In this document: in pieces, positions 8,676-16,745 of the stretch
How the letters are laid out: each line of letters begins with the position of its first letter
Position numbering within the stretch: the first letter of the stretch is position 1
Assembly (NCBI GenBank): GCA_033764875.1
Contig: JANRIO010000018.1
Coordinates: 22,297-86,296, forward strand
Direction: 5' to 3'
Length of the DNA stretch: 64,000 nucleotides
Origin: AWTP1-13 sp033764875
GTDB lineage: Bacteria > Pseudomonadota > Alphaproteobacteria > Rhizobiales > Hyphomicrobiaceae
Translations under genes and position numbers: made by a program
Notes under the pieces: generated by a model
What the model was told of the DNA's origin: nothing
The model's database searches: none
What the model saw: only the letters and a program-made list of their open reading frames with translations

Positions 8676-10058
8676 TCAGTCGAGGAAGCCCCATCGCCTC
8701 GGCAGGTAGAAGACGACGTCGGGGAAGATCATCAAGAGCGCCACAGCCGCAAGCTGGATGATGACGAACGGGATGATGCCTCGATAGATATGCCCCATGG
8801 TGACACTCGCTGGCACCGTGCCCTTCATATAGAACAGCGCGAAACCGAAGGGCGGCGTGAGGAATGCCGACTGCATGTTGACGGCGAGCAGGATCGCAAA
8901 CCACAGCAGGATGGCTTCCTTGCCGACCACGAAATCACCGAAGCTGAGCTTTGCGATGATGGGCGCGAAGATCGGGATGACAACCAGACAGATCTCGATC
9001 CAGTCGAAGAAGAAGCCCATGATGAACACCAGGATCATCACGAAGGTCAGGACTTCCCAGCCTGTATCGATCCCGAGACCCTTGAGGATCTCGAGCACGA
9101 TGTCGTCTCCGCCGAGCGCGCGGAATACATACGAGAACAAGGTTGCGCCAAAGATGATGAAGAAGACCATGGCATTGGTCATGGCCGACGAGTGCATCAC
9201 ATCCTTGAGGATCTGAAGCGAAAACTGTCGGTTGGCGATGGCCAGGATGATCGCGCCGAGACAGCCCACGCCACCCGCTTCGGTCGGGGTTGCCCAACCG
9301 GCGAAGATGGACCCGAGGACAAGCAGGATCAGGAAGGCCGGCGGCAGGAACGTGCGCCACACCAGCTTCCAGAGCTCGCCTGCGCTTTGCGGTCCCTCGT
9401 GGGCCCCGAGAGGCGGTGCAAGCTCCGGCTTCAGCCAGCTGATCACAACAATGTACACGAGATAGAGGCCCGATAGCAGGAAGCCCGGAATGAACGCTGC
9501 GGCGAACAACGTGCCGACGGGCACGCTCATGAGATCGCCCATGATCACCAGCATGATCGATGGCGGGATGAGGATTCCAAGGGTGCCCGCGGAGGCGATG
9601 GTTCCGACCGACAGCTCCTTCTGATATCCGCGCTCCATCATGACGGGCAACGCAATCAGCGTCAGCATGATGACGGACGCGCCCACGATGCCCGTTGTCG
9701 CGGCCATGATCGTACCCAGCAGCGTTACCGCGAGCGCGAGACCTCCGGGGACCCGCCGCAACAGGACCTGCAGCGTATGGAGCAGGGCTTCAGCGACCCT
9801 GGATCGTTCCAGCATCGTCCCCATGAACACGAACATGGGGATGGCAACAAGGACCTGGTTCTCGACCGCCTGCGCGTAGATGCGCGGAAGCAGCGAAGCG
9901 AACTGGGCTGGCCTGAACACGCCCCCCCAGATGCCGAGCAGGGCGAAAAACACACCTGTCGCGCCAAGTACGAAGGCGACAGGAAAACCTACGAACATCA
10001 CCACCGTGAGGGCGATGAACATCAGCACCGCGAGGTGATCGATGAAGTAGTCCCACAT
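8676..10058 (-). CDS. dctM: TRAP transporter large permease (DctM family)
   Basis: A 460-residue membrane protein with about 12 hydrophobic segments, the transport channel of a tripartite ATP-independent periplasmic importer. It begins MWDYFIDHLAVLMFIALTVV and has typical loops such as PPSIMLVIMGDLMSVPVG and WATPTEAGGVG. The ATG at 10058 was chosen over an in-frame start 52 residues upstream, because that extension overlaps the dctQ gene and is not membrane-like. It follows dctQ by 11 bases. Confidence 0.95.
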   Translation of the reverse strand: MWDYFIDHLAVLMFIALTVVMFVGFPVAFVLGATGVFFALLGIWGGVFRPAQFASLLPRIYAQAVENQVLVAIPMFVFMGTMLERSRVAEALLHTLQVLLRRVPGGLALAVTLLGTIMAATTGIVGASVIMLTLIALPVMMERGYQKELSVGTIASAGTLGILIPPSIMLVIMGDLMSVPVGTLFAAAFIPGFLLSGLYLVYIVVISWLKPELAPPLGAHEGPQSAGELWKLVWRTFLPPAFLILLVLGSIFAGWATPTEAGGVGCLGAIILAIANRQFSLQILKDVMHSSAMTNAMVFFIIFGATLFSYVFRALGGDDIVLEILKGLGIDTGWEVLTFVMILVFIMGFFFDWIEICLVVIPIFAPIIAKLSFGDFVVGKEAILLWFAILLAVNMQSAFLTPPFGFALFYMKGTVPASVTMGHIYRGIIPFVIIQLAAVALLMIFPDVVFYLPRRWGFLD

Positions 10059-10069
10059 GCTGTGTCCCC

Positions 10070-10645
10070 TCAGTGTCCAGAAGTGCCGGTGGGCAAGGTG
10101 TTGGTGGAATCGGTCTCGTCCCCGACGAGAAACGCGAAGTTTCGGATCATCACGGCGATGACCGCGAGGAGGACGGACACGAAGCCATAGAAGAGGAAGG
10201 CCTTCACGACCCATCGATAGGGGAGACCGATGGGCGCCGATGAAGACTCATTCTGGATGTACGAAAGGAGCAGGAAATCCCAGGCGTATGGCAAGGCGAC
10301 GAACAGGTAGGGCAGGGCGAAGACAATACATCCGATCAGCTCGAGCCACGCCTGCTTGCGGGCATTCAGAGAGCCGGTCAGGATATCGATGCGGACATGG
10401 GCATTTCGGACGTAAGCATACCCGAGCCAAGTCAAGAACAGCATGGCATGGAAATGCCATTCGAGCTCCTGCAGCCGCGTGGAACCCAAGTCGGTCCCGG
10501 CTATCCAGAGCTGGAATCCGAATTTTCGGCTGACGACATCGAAGCAGATCGTGACGATGCAGGCTATGAAGAACCAGGCACCCAGATGTGCAATGAACCT
10601 GAGCAAGGCTTCAATCGCCCTGCCCAACGCAAGAAGCGCGGACAT
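10070..10645 (-). CDS. dctQ: TRAP transporter small permease (DctQ family)
   Basis: A 191-residue protein with four predicted membrane helices, including FIAHLGAWFFIACIVTICFD and FHAMLFLTWLGYAYVRNAHV. The DctQ signature EWHFHAMLFLTWLGYAYVRN-AHVRID lies around residues 80-105. It partners DctM in the membrane and contacts the binding protein. It sits between dctP and dctM with short spacings, so the three are one operon. Confidence 0.93.
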   Translation of the reverse strand: MSALLALGRAIEALLRFIAHLGAWFFIACIVTICFDVVSRKFGFQLWIAGTDLGSTRLQELEWHFHAMLFLTWLGYAYVRNAHVRIDILTGSLNARKQAWLELIGCIVFALPYLFVALPYAWDFLLLSYIQNESSSAPIGLPYRWVVKAFLFYGFVSVLLAVIAVMIRNFAFLVGDETDSTNTLPTGTSGH

Positions 10646-10734
10646 TCAGCTACCTTTCGTGGGGAGCACGCAATTGGGTGCGAGGCGCGGCGACGCAGTG
10701 AGGGCGCAGAGCATGCTCCGCGCCCTCAGCTGTG

Positions 10735-11787
10735 TCAGTCCTTGAGATACCCGTTTGTCTTCCAGATCTTGTACTGATCCCGGAAGGCGGAGTAGCTGTC
10801 CCACGCCTTCTTGAACTCGGGGCTCTTCTCGGCCTGCTCCTTGGCGACCTCCTCCCACGTCTTGCGGTAGAGCTCGAGCATCTCCTTCGACCAGTACTTG
10901 ATCGCGACGCCCTTGCTCTCGATCTCCTTCATGGCCTTGCCCTGCACGGCCTCGCCTTCCGAGAACTGCTTCAGCATCGTTGCCTCGCAGGCGGTCTCGA
11001 TCTGGAACTTCTGCGTGTCCGAGAATTCACCCCACTTCTGCTTGGAGATGATCAGCTCGTTGAGGGTCGACATCTGGTGCCACCCCGGGAAGTAATAGTA
11101 CTTCGCGACCTGATGGAAGCCGAGCGTAAGGTCCATGACAGGCATGGAGAACTCGGTGGCGTCGATCGTCCCCAGCTGCAGAGCCTGGAAGATCTCACCG
11201 GCTTGCAGGAGCTGCGTGGAGACGCCGAGCTTCTGCATCACATTGGCGCCGAGGCCGAAGAAGCGCATCTTCAGGCCCTTGAGATCATCGGCGCTCTTGA
11301 TCTCCTTGCGGAACCACCCGGATGCCTCCGGCGAGATGAGACCGCACAGCATGACTTTGCCGATGCCATACTTGGCATGCAGGTCTTCCATCAGCTTCAT
11401 GCCGCCGCCGTGGCGCATCCAGGCCAAGTACTCGCCGGCTTCCGGTCCGAATGGAACGGAGGCGAACATCGCAAAGGCGATGTCCTTGCCCGTCCAAAAG
11501 CCAGCGACGGTCCAGGCCCCATCGAGCGAGCCACTGCCCACTGCGTCGAGGTACTGGTTGGCGGGAACGAGGGCGCCGGGCTCGAAGAACTTGGCGTCAA
11601 TGGAGCCGCCGGAGATCTTCTTCAACGTATCGACGAGCCCCAGCTGGGTGGGCCCCAACAGTCCGGTCGTTGATGGAAAGGCGCCTGCCATCTGGAAGCG
11701 CACCTTCTTATCCTGTGCGACAGCTGGGGCAGACAAGCCGATAGCGACGGCCGCCGCGAGCGCGGCGGTCCATTTCTTCAAGGCCAT
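10735..11787 (-). CDS. dctP: TRAP transporter substrate-binding protein (DctP/TakP type)
   Basis: A 350-residue periplasmic protein with a signal peptide ending APAVAQ near residue 25. It has the DctP motifs GAWTVAGFW, GWFRKEI, LKGLKMRFFGLGANVMQKLG and TIDATEFSMP. The Arg in LKMRF normally binds a substrate carboxylate. The long C-terminal helix and the Phe/Trp-rich stretch resemble the TakP subgroup that takes up 2-oxo acids, so an organic acid is the likely substrate. The neighbouring divergent pdxA-like gene suggests a phosphorylated or hydroxy acid pathway, but this is speculative. Confidence 0.92.
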   Translation of the reverse strand: MALKKWTAALAAAVAIGLSAPAVAQDKKVRFQMAGAFPSTTGLLGPTQLGLVDTLKKISGGSIDAKFFEPGALVPANQYLDAVGSGSLDGAWTVAGFWTGKDIAFAMFASVPFGPEAGEYLAWMRHGGGMKLMEDLHAKYGIGKVMLCGLISPEASGWFRKEIKSADDLKGLKMRFFGLGANVMQKLGVSTQLLQAGEIFQALQLGTIDATEFSMPVMDLTLGFHQVAKYYYFPGWHQMSTLNELIISKQKWGEFSDTQKFQIETACEATMLKQFSEGEAVQGKAMKEIESKGVAIKYWSKEMLELYRKTWEEVAKEQAEKSPEFKKAWDSYSAFRDQYKIWKTNGYLKD

Positions 11788-11950
11788 TGCAGTTTCCTCC
11801 CGAATGCGAATTGAACAACGGACGCGCTGGTTTGAACCAGTCTTGTCGTAGCGGTATGCTCACCACCGGAGCCAAAGCTCGCACACGCCTTGACGAAGCG
11901 TCAAAGAACTCCTGTGCTGCACTGCGCCAATTCCATCGTCGGGAGGTATT

Positions 11951-12947
11951 GTGTCCGCAAGACCAGTCATCGCGCACGCCATAGGCTGTCCGGCCGGAAT
12001 AGCGCCGGAACTCACCGCGCGCATTCTCGCCGATCCCGAGATTGCTGCACTTGCGAGCATTGTAGTCGTCGGTGATAGGCGGGTCCTCGAGTGCGGGGCC
12101 AAGCGCGCGGCGGTAAAGCTCGACGTCACCTCCGTCCAAAGGCTCGAACATGCAAGAGACCTGAGCTCGCCTGTTGTTCTGGATCTCGAGAACGCGGATC
12201 CGGGCATGATCGAGGTGGGACAGATTTCCAAGTATGCAGGTCAGTCAGCCCTCGCCAACTTCCGCACGTCGCTCGATTTGGCGCACGATGGCATCGTCGA
12301 CGCGGTGACGTTCTCGCCCTTCAACAAGGCGGCGATGCGTTGCGCCGACCCAGGCTATGTGGACGAGATCGAGTTCGTGAAGCAGTACTTGCGCACGGAC
12401 GCCGGCGGCTCGGAGTACAATATCCTCCCGGGTCTGTGGAACGCGCGCGTCACCTCGCATATCCCGCTTGGGGCGGTCGCTTCCGCGATCACACGTGAGC
12501 GTGTGGCTGCGAAAATCATGGAGACGGACCGCGCGATGCGGTCGGCAGGCGTCGCCTCGCATCGGCGTCGCGGGCTTGAATCCGCACGCCGGGGACAATG
12601 GCAACTTCGGACGCGAAGAGATCGATCAGATCGCGCCCGCGATCGCTGCGGCGAAGGAGAACGGCGTGGATTGCGCTGGGCCGCTTTCCCCCGACACGAT
12701 CTTCCTCGCGGCTCGCAACGGACGTTTCGACGCCGTGCTGACGATGTATCACGACCAGGGTCAGATCGCGATGAAACTCATGGGCTTCGACAGCGGCGTG
12801 ACCCTTCTCGGCGGGTTCTCGTTCCCCATTCTCACCGCCTCTCACGGAAGCGCCTACGACATTGCAGGGCGGGGACTCGCAGACGCCAGCGCGATGCGTC
12901 ATGCGATGCTCCTGGCGGGAAGAATGTGTGGCTCCGCACGAGCTTGA
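11951..12947 (+). pseudogene. PdxA-family dehydrogenase, frameshifted
   Basis: A 4-hydroxythreonine-4-phosphate dehydrogenase-like gene split by one frameshift near 12550-12560. Part 1 (GTG start with GGGAGG five bases upstream) runs from MSARPVIAHAIGCPAGIAPE to about ASH. Part 2 resumes in another frame at PRIGVAGLNPHAGDNGNFG and contains the metal/cofactor motif YHDQGQIAMK. The combined span is 997 bases, one more than a multiple of three, so a single extra base explains the break and the intact product would be about 331 residues, the family length. The substrate-site region SPFNKAAMR differs from biosynthetic PdxA (APINKEAL), so it is probably a catabolic paralogue, related in kind to PdxA2. 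It could also be a sequencing error. Confidence 0.85.
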
Positions 12948-13172
12948 CCGACGATTCAATGTCTGCCCCGCTGCAGCGAGGAGACGCTCCCGACAACTGC
13001 AATCGCAGGGCGGCAGAGACGAGCGCTACTCGAGAATGTCGCAGAATGGCGCTTTGCTGCGGGCACCCCGTTTCTGCTCTGGTTGCCTGAGCGGACGTCC
13101 GCATGGGCGCGTGTCCCCTAACGGAGGCATGCCGAGGGGCGTCCGCTTCTCCGTACGCGGCGCCATCGATGA

Positions 13173-13940
13173 TCAGAGGCCCGCGAACCAGTTGTAGCCG
13201 TAGTCCTCCCAGTAGCCGGACGGGAACTCGTCAGTGACGTGGATCTCGACGACGAACTTCGGCTGCTTGAAGCCGAGCTTGGTTGGGATCTTGACGCGCA
13301 TGGGCGCCCCGAACTTGGGCGCAATCGGCTTGTCGGCATAGGTGAGGCAGAGAATGGTCTGGGGGTGCAGGGCGGTGGCCATGTCGATGCTGGTCCGGTA
13401 GGCGATCGGGTCATCGCAATGGAAGGCGACATAGCGGGCCTTGAGATCGGCGCCAGAGCGCTCGAGGAACGTGCGCAGCGGCACGCCGCCCCACTTGCCG
13501 ATCATGCTCCATCCCTCGACGCAAACGTGGCGCGTGACGTCGGCGCGCTGCGGCAGCGCCTTCAGCTCGTCGAGCGTCCAGGGCGTGTTGCGCGTGACGC
13601 GCCCGGAGACCTTGAGGCGCCATGTGGCCGGGTTGATCAGCGGAACGCGGTCCTCGCCGTACTGCGCGTTGAAGCGGAACTCGGGGGCGACCAGGCTCTC
13701 GTGGAAGGTCGGGGCGAGCCTGTGGGGACTGAAAAGGTTCGCCTGCACGTTGTCGTTGAAGCGGGAGATGGCGCGCAGGAAGCGATCAACGGAGCTCGTG
13801 TTGGTGATGCCGTCGCAGCCCGCGAGCAGCGTGGCGGCTCCCAGACCAAGCCCGTTGCGCAACAGCAGACGGCGCCGGAGATCGACGACGTCGCCCTTGG
13901 CGAGACCGCCGTCGCGCAGCTTCTTGTCGATGTCCATCAT
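13173..13940 (-). CDS. Sulfite oxidase-like molybdopterin protein, exported
   Basis: A 255-residue protein of the oxidoreductase molybdopterin-binding (sulfite oxidase/YedY-like) family. The molybdenum-ligating cysteine is Cys140 in RHVCVEGW. Near the N terminus, RRRLLLRNG followed by a hydrophobic stretch and LLAGC (Cys42) looks like a twin-arginine signal combined with a lipobox. This suggests Tat export as a lipoprotein, which fits export of a folded molybdoenzyme. The ATG overlaps the stop codon of the cytochrome b gene (ATGA), indicating coupled translation and electron transfer between the two. The substrate is unknown. Confidence 0.85.
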   Translation of the reverse strand: MMDIDKKLRDGGLAKGDVVDLRRRLLLRNGLGLGAATLLAGCDGITNTSSVDRFLRAISRFNDNVQANLFSPHRLAPTFHESLVAPEFRFNAQYGEDRVPLINPATWRLKVSGRVTRNTPWTLDELKALPQRADVTRHVCVEGWSMIGKWGGVPLRTFLERSGADLKARYVAFHCDDPIAYRTSIDMATALHPQTILCLTYADKPIAPKFGAPMRVKIPTKLGFKQPKFVVEIHVTDEFPSGYWEDYGYNWFAGL

Positions 13941-14611
13941 GACGCGGCTCCGGTGCCCGACTTTGCAGCGTGGGAAACGGGCGCGCGGCCCGTGATCATG
14001 GGAAGGAGGACCTTCGGCACGAGGATGACCAGCGCGACGTGAACGAGGATGAAGCCGGCCATCGCGGCCATGCCGAAGAAGTGGACGTAGCGTGCCCCCT
14101 CGTACTGGCCCATGAGCAGTCCGAGAGTGTGGAATTGCACGGGCTTCCAAAGCACCAGGCCGGACGCAACCAGCACAATCATGTCGAGAACGGCAAAGGC
14201 GTAGAGCAACCTCTGGACGGCGTTGCGCGCACCGAGATCGTGCGAGAGGCGGCCCTTGAGGAAATCGGCGATGTCGGCAACGACCTGGGACGGCGTCACG
14301 GGCCAGTACTTGCTGCGAAAGTGTCCCTTCACCACCCCGTAGACGAGGAACAGGGGCAGGGAGAGGAGAAGCAGCCACATGGCCGCGAAGTGCCAGAGCA
14401 GCGCACCCGCCGTTCCGAAGTCGTTGTGCAGACGGTTGGCCGATTCCACGCTGCCGCCAAGCGTCAGCCAGATGGGAAAATAGAACTCGAACAGCGGGTC
14501 GGCATTGTAGATGCGCAGGCCGCTCATCAAGAGCAGGATGATGCCAAGCGCCCACATCCAGTGGGCAAGGCGGACGACGCCGGGATGCAGCACGGGGACC
14601 TTGCCTTGCAT
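13937..14611 (-). CDS. Cytochrome b561-type membrane subunit
   Basis: A 224-residue membrane protein with four to five hydrophobic helices and helix-associated histidines (His9, His17, and those in LLWHFAAMW, YVHFFGM and ILVHVAL) expected to hold two b hemes. It probably passes electrons between the quinone pool and the exported molybdoprotein encoded by the overlapping downstream gene, as in formate dehydrogenase or YedZ-type systems. The ATG at 14611 is preceded by AGGAG and GGAGAG sequences. Confidence 0.88.
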   Translation of the reverse strand: MQGKVPVLHPGVVRLAHWMWALGIILLLMSGLRIYNADPLFEFYFPIWLTLGGSVESANRLHNDFGTAGALLWHFAAMWLLLLSLPLFLVYGVVKGHFRSKYWPVTPSQVVADIADFLKGRLSHDLGARNAVQRLLYAFAVLDMIVLVASGLVLWKPVQFHTLGLLMGQYEGARYVHFFGMAAMAGFILVHVALVILVPKVLLPMITGRAPVSHAAKSGTGAAS

Positions 14612-14663
14612 GGCTCTCCAATTCTCCTGGTGACGGTGTCCGTTCTCGCTGCGCGCGCCGGCA

Positions 14664-15911
14664 TCAGGCGGCGTGCAACGCCTGCTCCAGATCGGCAACG
14701 AGATCCTCGACCGCCTCGAGCCCGACCGAGAGACGCAGCAGATCGGGCGGACAGGGACTGCCCGCGCCCTCGATGCTCGAGCGGTGCTCGACGAGGCTCT
14801 CGACGCCGCCCAGGGACGTCGCCCGCTTCCAGACCTGCAAACCGGCGGCGGTGGCGATGGCTGCGGTCTCGCCGTGGGCCAGGCGCAACGACAGCATGCC
14901 GCCGAAGCCGCCCTGCATCTGCGCCGCCGCGATAGCGTGGCCAGGATGCGTCTGAAGCCCCGGATAGAGCACGGCACGGACGGCCGGATGGCGCTGGAAA
15001 TGACAGGCAATCGTCTCCGCCGAGCGGCACTGATGGCGCACCCGCACGTGCAGCGTGCGCATGCCGCGAAGAAGCAGCGCCGCCTCGAAGGCGCCGAGGA
15101 TGCTGCCGAGCATGGTGCGCAGCCGTGCGGCGCTGTCGAAGATGGCCCCTGTCTCGGAGAAGACGATGGCACCGGCGACGACGTCGGAATGTCCGTTGAG
15201 ATACTTGGTCGCCGAATGCAGAACGAGATCGGCGCCGAATGCGAGAGGCCGGGTCAGGACCGGGGTGCTGACGGTGGCGTCGACGGCGAGCAGCGCGCCC
15301 GTGGCGTGCGCGATGCGCGCGGCGGCCCGGATGTCGGTGATGGACCAGGTGGGATTGGACGGGGTCTCGATCCAGATCAGACGCGTGCTGCCCGGGCGCA
15401 CGGCAGCGCTCAGGGCTGCGGGATCGCCGGCGTCGACGAAGGTCGTCTCGATGCCGTGACCAAGCGCATCCTCGTTGAGCCACTGGCGCAGGCCCCAGTA
15501 CATGGCGGTCGGCGCCACGACGTGGGCCGGCCGCTCGAGGGCCAGGAACGTGGTCACCGCGGCGGCCATGCCGGAGGCCAGAAGCAGCGTCGCGGCGCCG
15601 CCCTCGAGCCCCGTCAGCACGTCCTCGGCCTGGCGCACGGTGGCGTTGTCGGAGCGGCCGTAGCAAAAGCCGCGCCGGTACTGGTTGTCGGCGTCCCGGA
15701 CGAACGTGGTGGCGAGGTGGATGGGCGGCACGATGGCGCCCGTCACCGCATCGACCGCGCCGCCGGCCTGGGCCGCGATCGTCTCCGGCGCGCGCGCGGG
15801 ACTCTCGGCGCGGGGCTCGCGGTGGACGGGGACGAGCCTTGCCGGCGCGCTCCGCTCCTTGCCAGAAGGGCTCACGAGGCTGATCGGCTTGGTGCCGCTG
15901 GGCGTGCTCAA
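14664..15911 (-). CDS. Cystathionine gamma-synthase-like PLP enzyme
   Basis: A 415-residue Cys/Met-metabolism PLP enzyme. Landmarks are YGRSDNATVRQAED (phosphate-binding Tyr-x-Arg), ETPSNPTWSITDI, the aspartate in AVDATVSTP, and the Schiff-base lysine Lys236 in HSATKYLNGHSD. The C terminus carries the SLGGVESLVEHR block typical of gamma-synthases and gamma-lyases. Synthase, lyase and sulfhydrylase activities cannot be separated by eye. It has its own position between the molybdoprotein pair and kdpE, with no clear operon partner. Confidence 0.85.
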   Translation of the reverse strand: MSTPSGTKPISLVSPSGKERSAPARLVPVHREPRAESPARAPETIAAQAGGAVDAVTGAIVPPIHLATTFVRDADNQYRRGFCYGRSDNATVRQAEDVLTGLEGGAATLLLASGMAAAVTTFLALERPAHVVAPTAMYWGLRQWLNEDALGHGIETTFVDAGDPAALSAAVRPGSTRLIWIETPSNPTWSITDIRAAARIAHATGALLAVDATVSTPVLTRPLAFGADLVLHSATKYLNGHSDVVAGAIVFSETGAIFDSAARLRTMLGSILGAFEAALLLRGMRTLHVRVRHQCRSAETIACHFQRHPAVRAVLYPGLQTHPGHAIAAAQMQGGFGGMLSLRLAHGETAAIATAAGLQVWKRATSLGGVESLVEHRSSIEGAGSPCPPDLLRLSVGLEAVEDLVADLEQALHAA

Positions 15912-16052
15912 GGCTTACACTCCGCTCGCATATCTGAGGGGAGTTCGGAGCAGCCGACGACGACGTTACATCGATCACGGCTTTGTGCAGACGGGCGTGC
16001 CACGGGCCGCACGCGAAAGGCCGCGGGCCGGGCCGAGCCCCCGCGTGGGCGG

Positions 16053-16745
16053 CTAGCCGCCGGCGCCTTGCAGCCGATAGCCGATCCCGAGCTCGGTCCG
16101 GATGAGATCGGGCGCGGCACCGGCGGCCTGCAGCTTCTGGCGCAGCTGGCCCATGAAGACGCGCAGGTACTGCACGTCCTGGGAATGGGCGGGCCCCCAC
16201 ACGGCGTGGAGGATCTGGCGGTGCGTGACGACGAGGCCGGGGCTGCGCATGAGGACGTGCAGCAGGTCGAACTCCTTGCGCGTCAACCGCAAGGCATGTC
16301 CGTCGAGGGACACGGTGTGGGCCGCCACGTCGAGCGTGAGGGCGCCGACGCTCAGCACGGCCTGCTCGGCCTGTGCCTGGCCGCGATGGCGCAGCGCGGT
16401 GCGCATGCGCGCGAGCAGCTCGCCGATGCCGAACGGCTTGTTGACGTAGTCGTCGGCGCCGAGATCCAGGGCGGCGATCTTCTCCGCCTCGCGGTCGCGC
16501 GCGGACAGCACGATGACCGGCACCCGCGACCAGCCGCGGATGCGCTCGAGGACGGCCTTGCCGTCCATGTCGGGCAGCCCCAGATCGAGCAGGATGAGAT
16601 CGGGCGCCTGGGTCGCGGCCGCGCGCAGAGCCTGCTTGCCATCGGCGGCGGCAAGCACCTCGTAGCCGGCAGCCTTCAAGCTCGGCTTGAGGAAGCGCAT
16701 GATCTGCGGCTCGTCGTCGACGACGAGGATGCGCTGACCGGTCAT
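16053..16745 (-). CDS. kdpE: KdpE response regulator
   Basis: A 230-residue OmpR-family regulator. The receiver has Asp9-Asp10 (VVDDEPQ), phospho-acceptor Asp54 in LILLDLGLPDMDG and Lys in NKPFGIGEL. The C-terminal winged helix contains LTRKEFDLLHVLM and the recognition stretch HVLMRSPGLVVTHRQILHAV. It overlaps kdpD by four bases (ATGA), so both are made from the same message. It activates the kdp operon under potassium limitation or osmotic stress. Confidence 0.96.
   Translation of the reverse strand: MTGQRILVVDDEPQIMRFLKPSLKAAGYEVLAAADGKQALRAAATQAPDLILLDLGLPDMDGKAVLERIRGWSRVPVIVLSARDREAEKIAALDLGADDYVNKPFGIGELLARMRTALRHRGQAQAEQAVLSVGALTLDVAAHTVSLDGHALRLTRKEFDLLHVLMRSPGLVVTHRQILHAVWGPAHSQDVQYLRVFMGQLRQKLQAAGAAPDLIRTELGIGYRLQGAGG

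Noticed and set aside
16048..16061. 14-base perfect palindrome GGCGGCTAGCCGCC at the kdpE stop codon
   Set aside because: It overlaps coding sequence, has no T-run and is GC-rich enough to arise by chance, so I do not call it a terminator.
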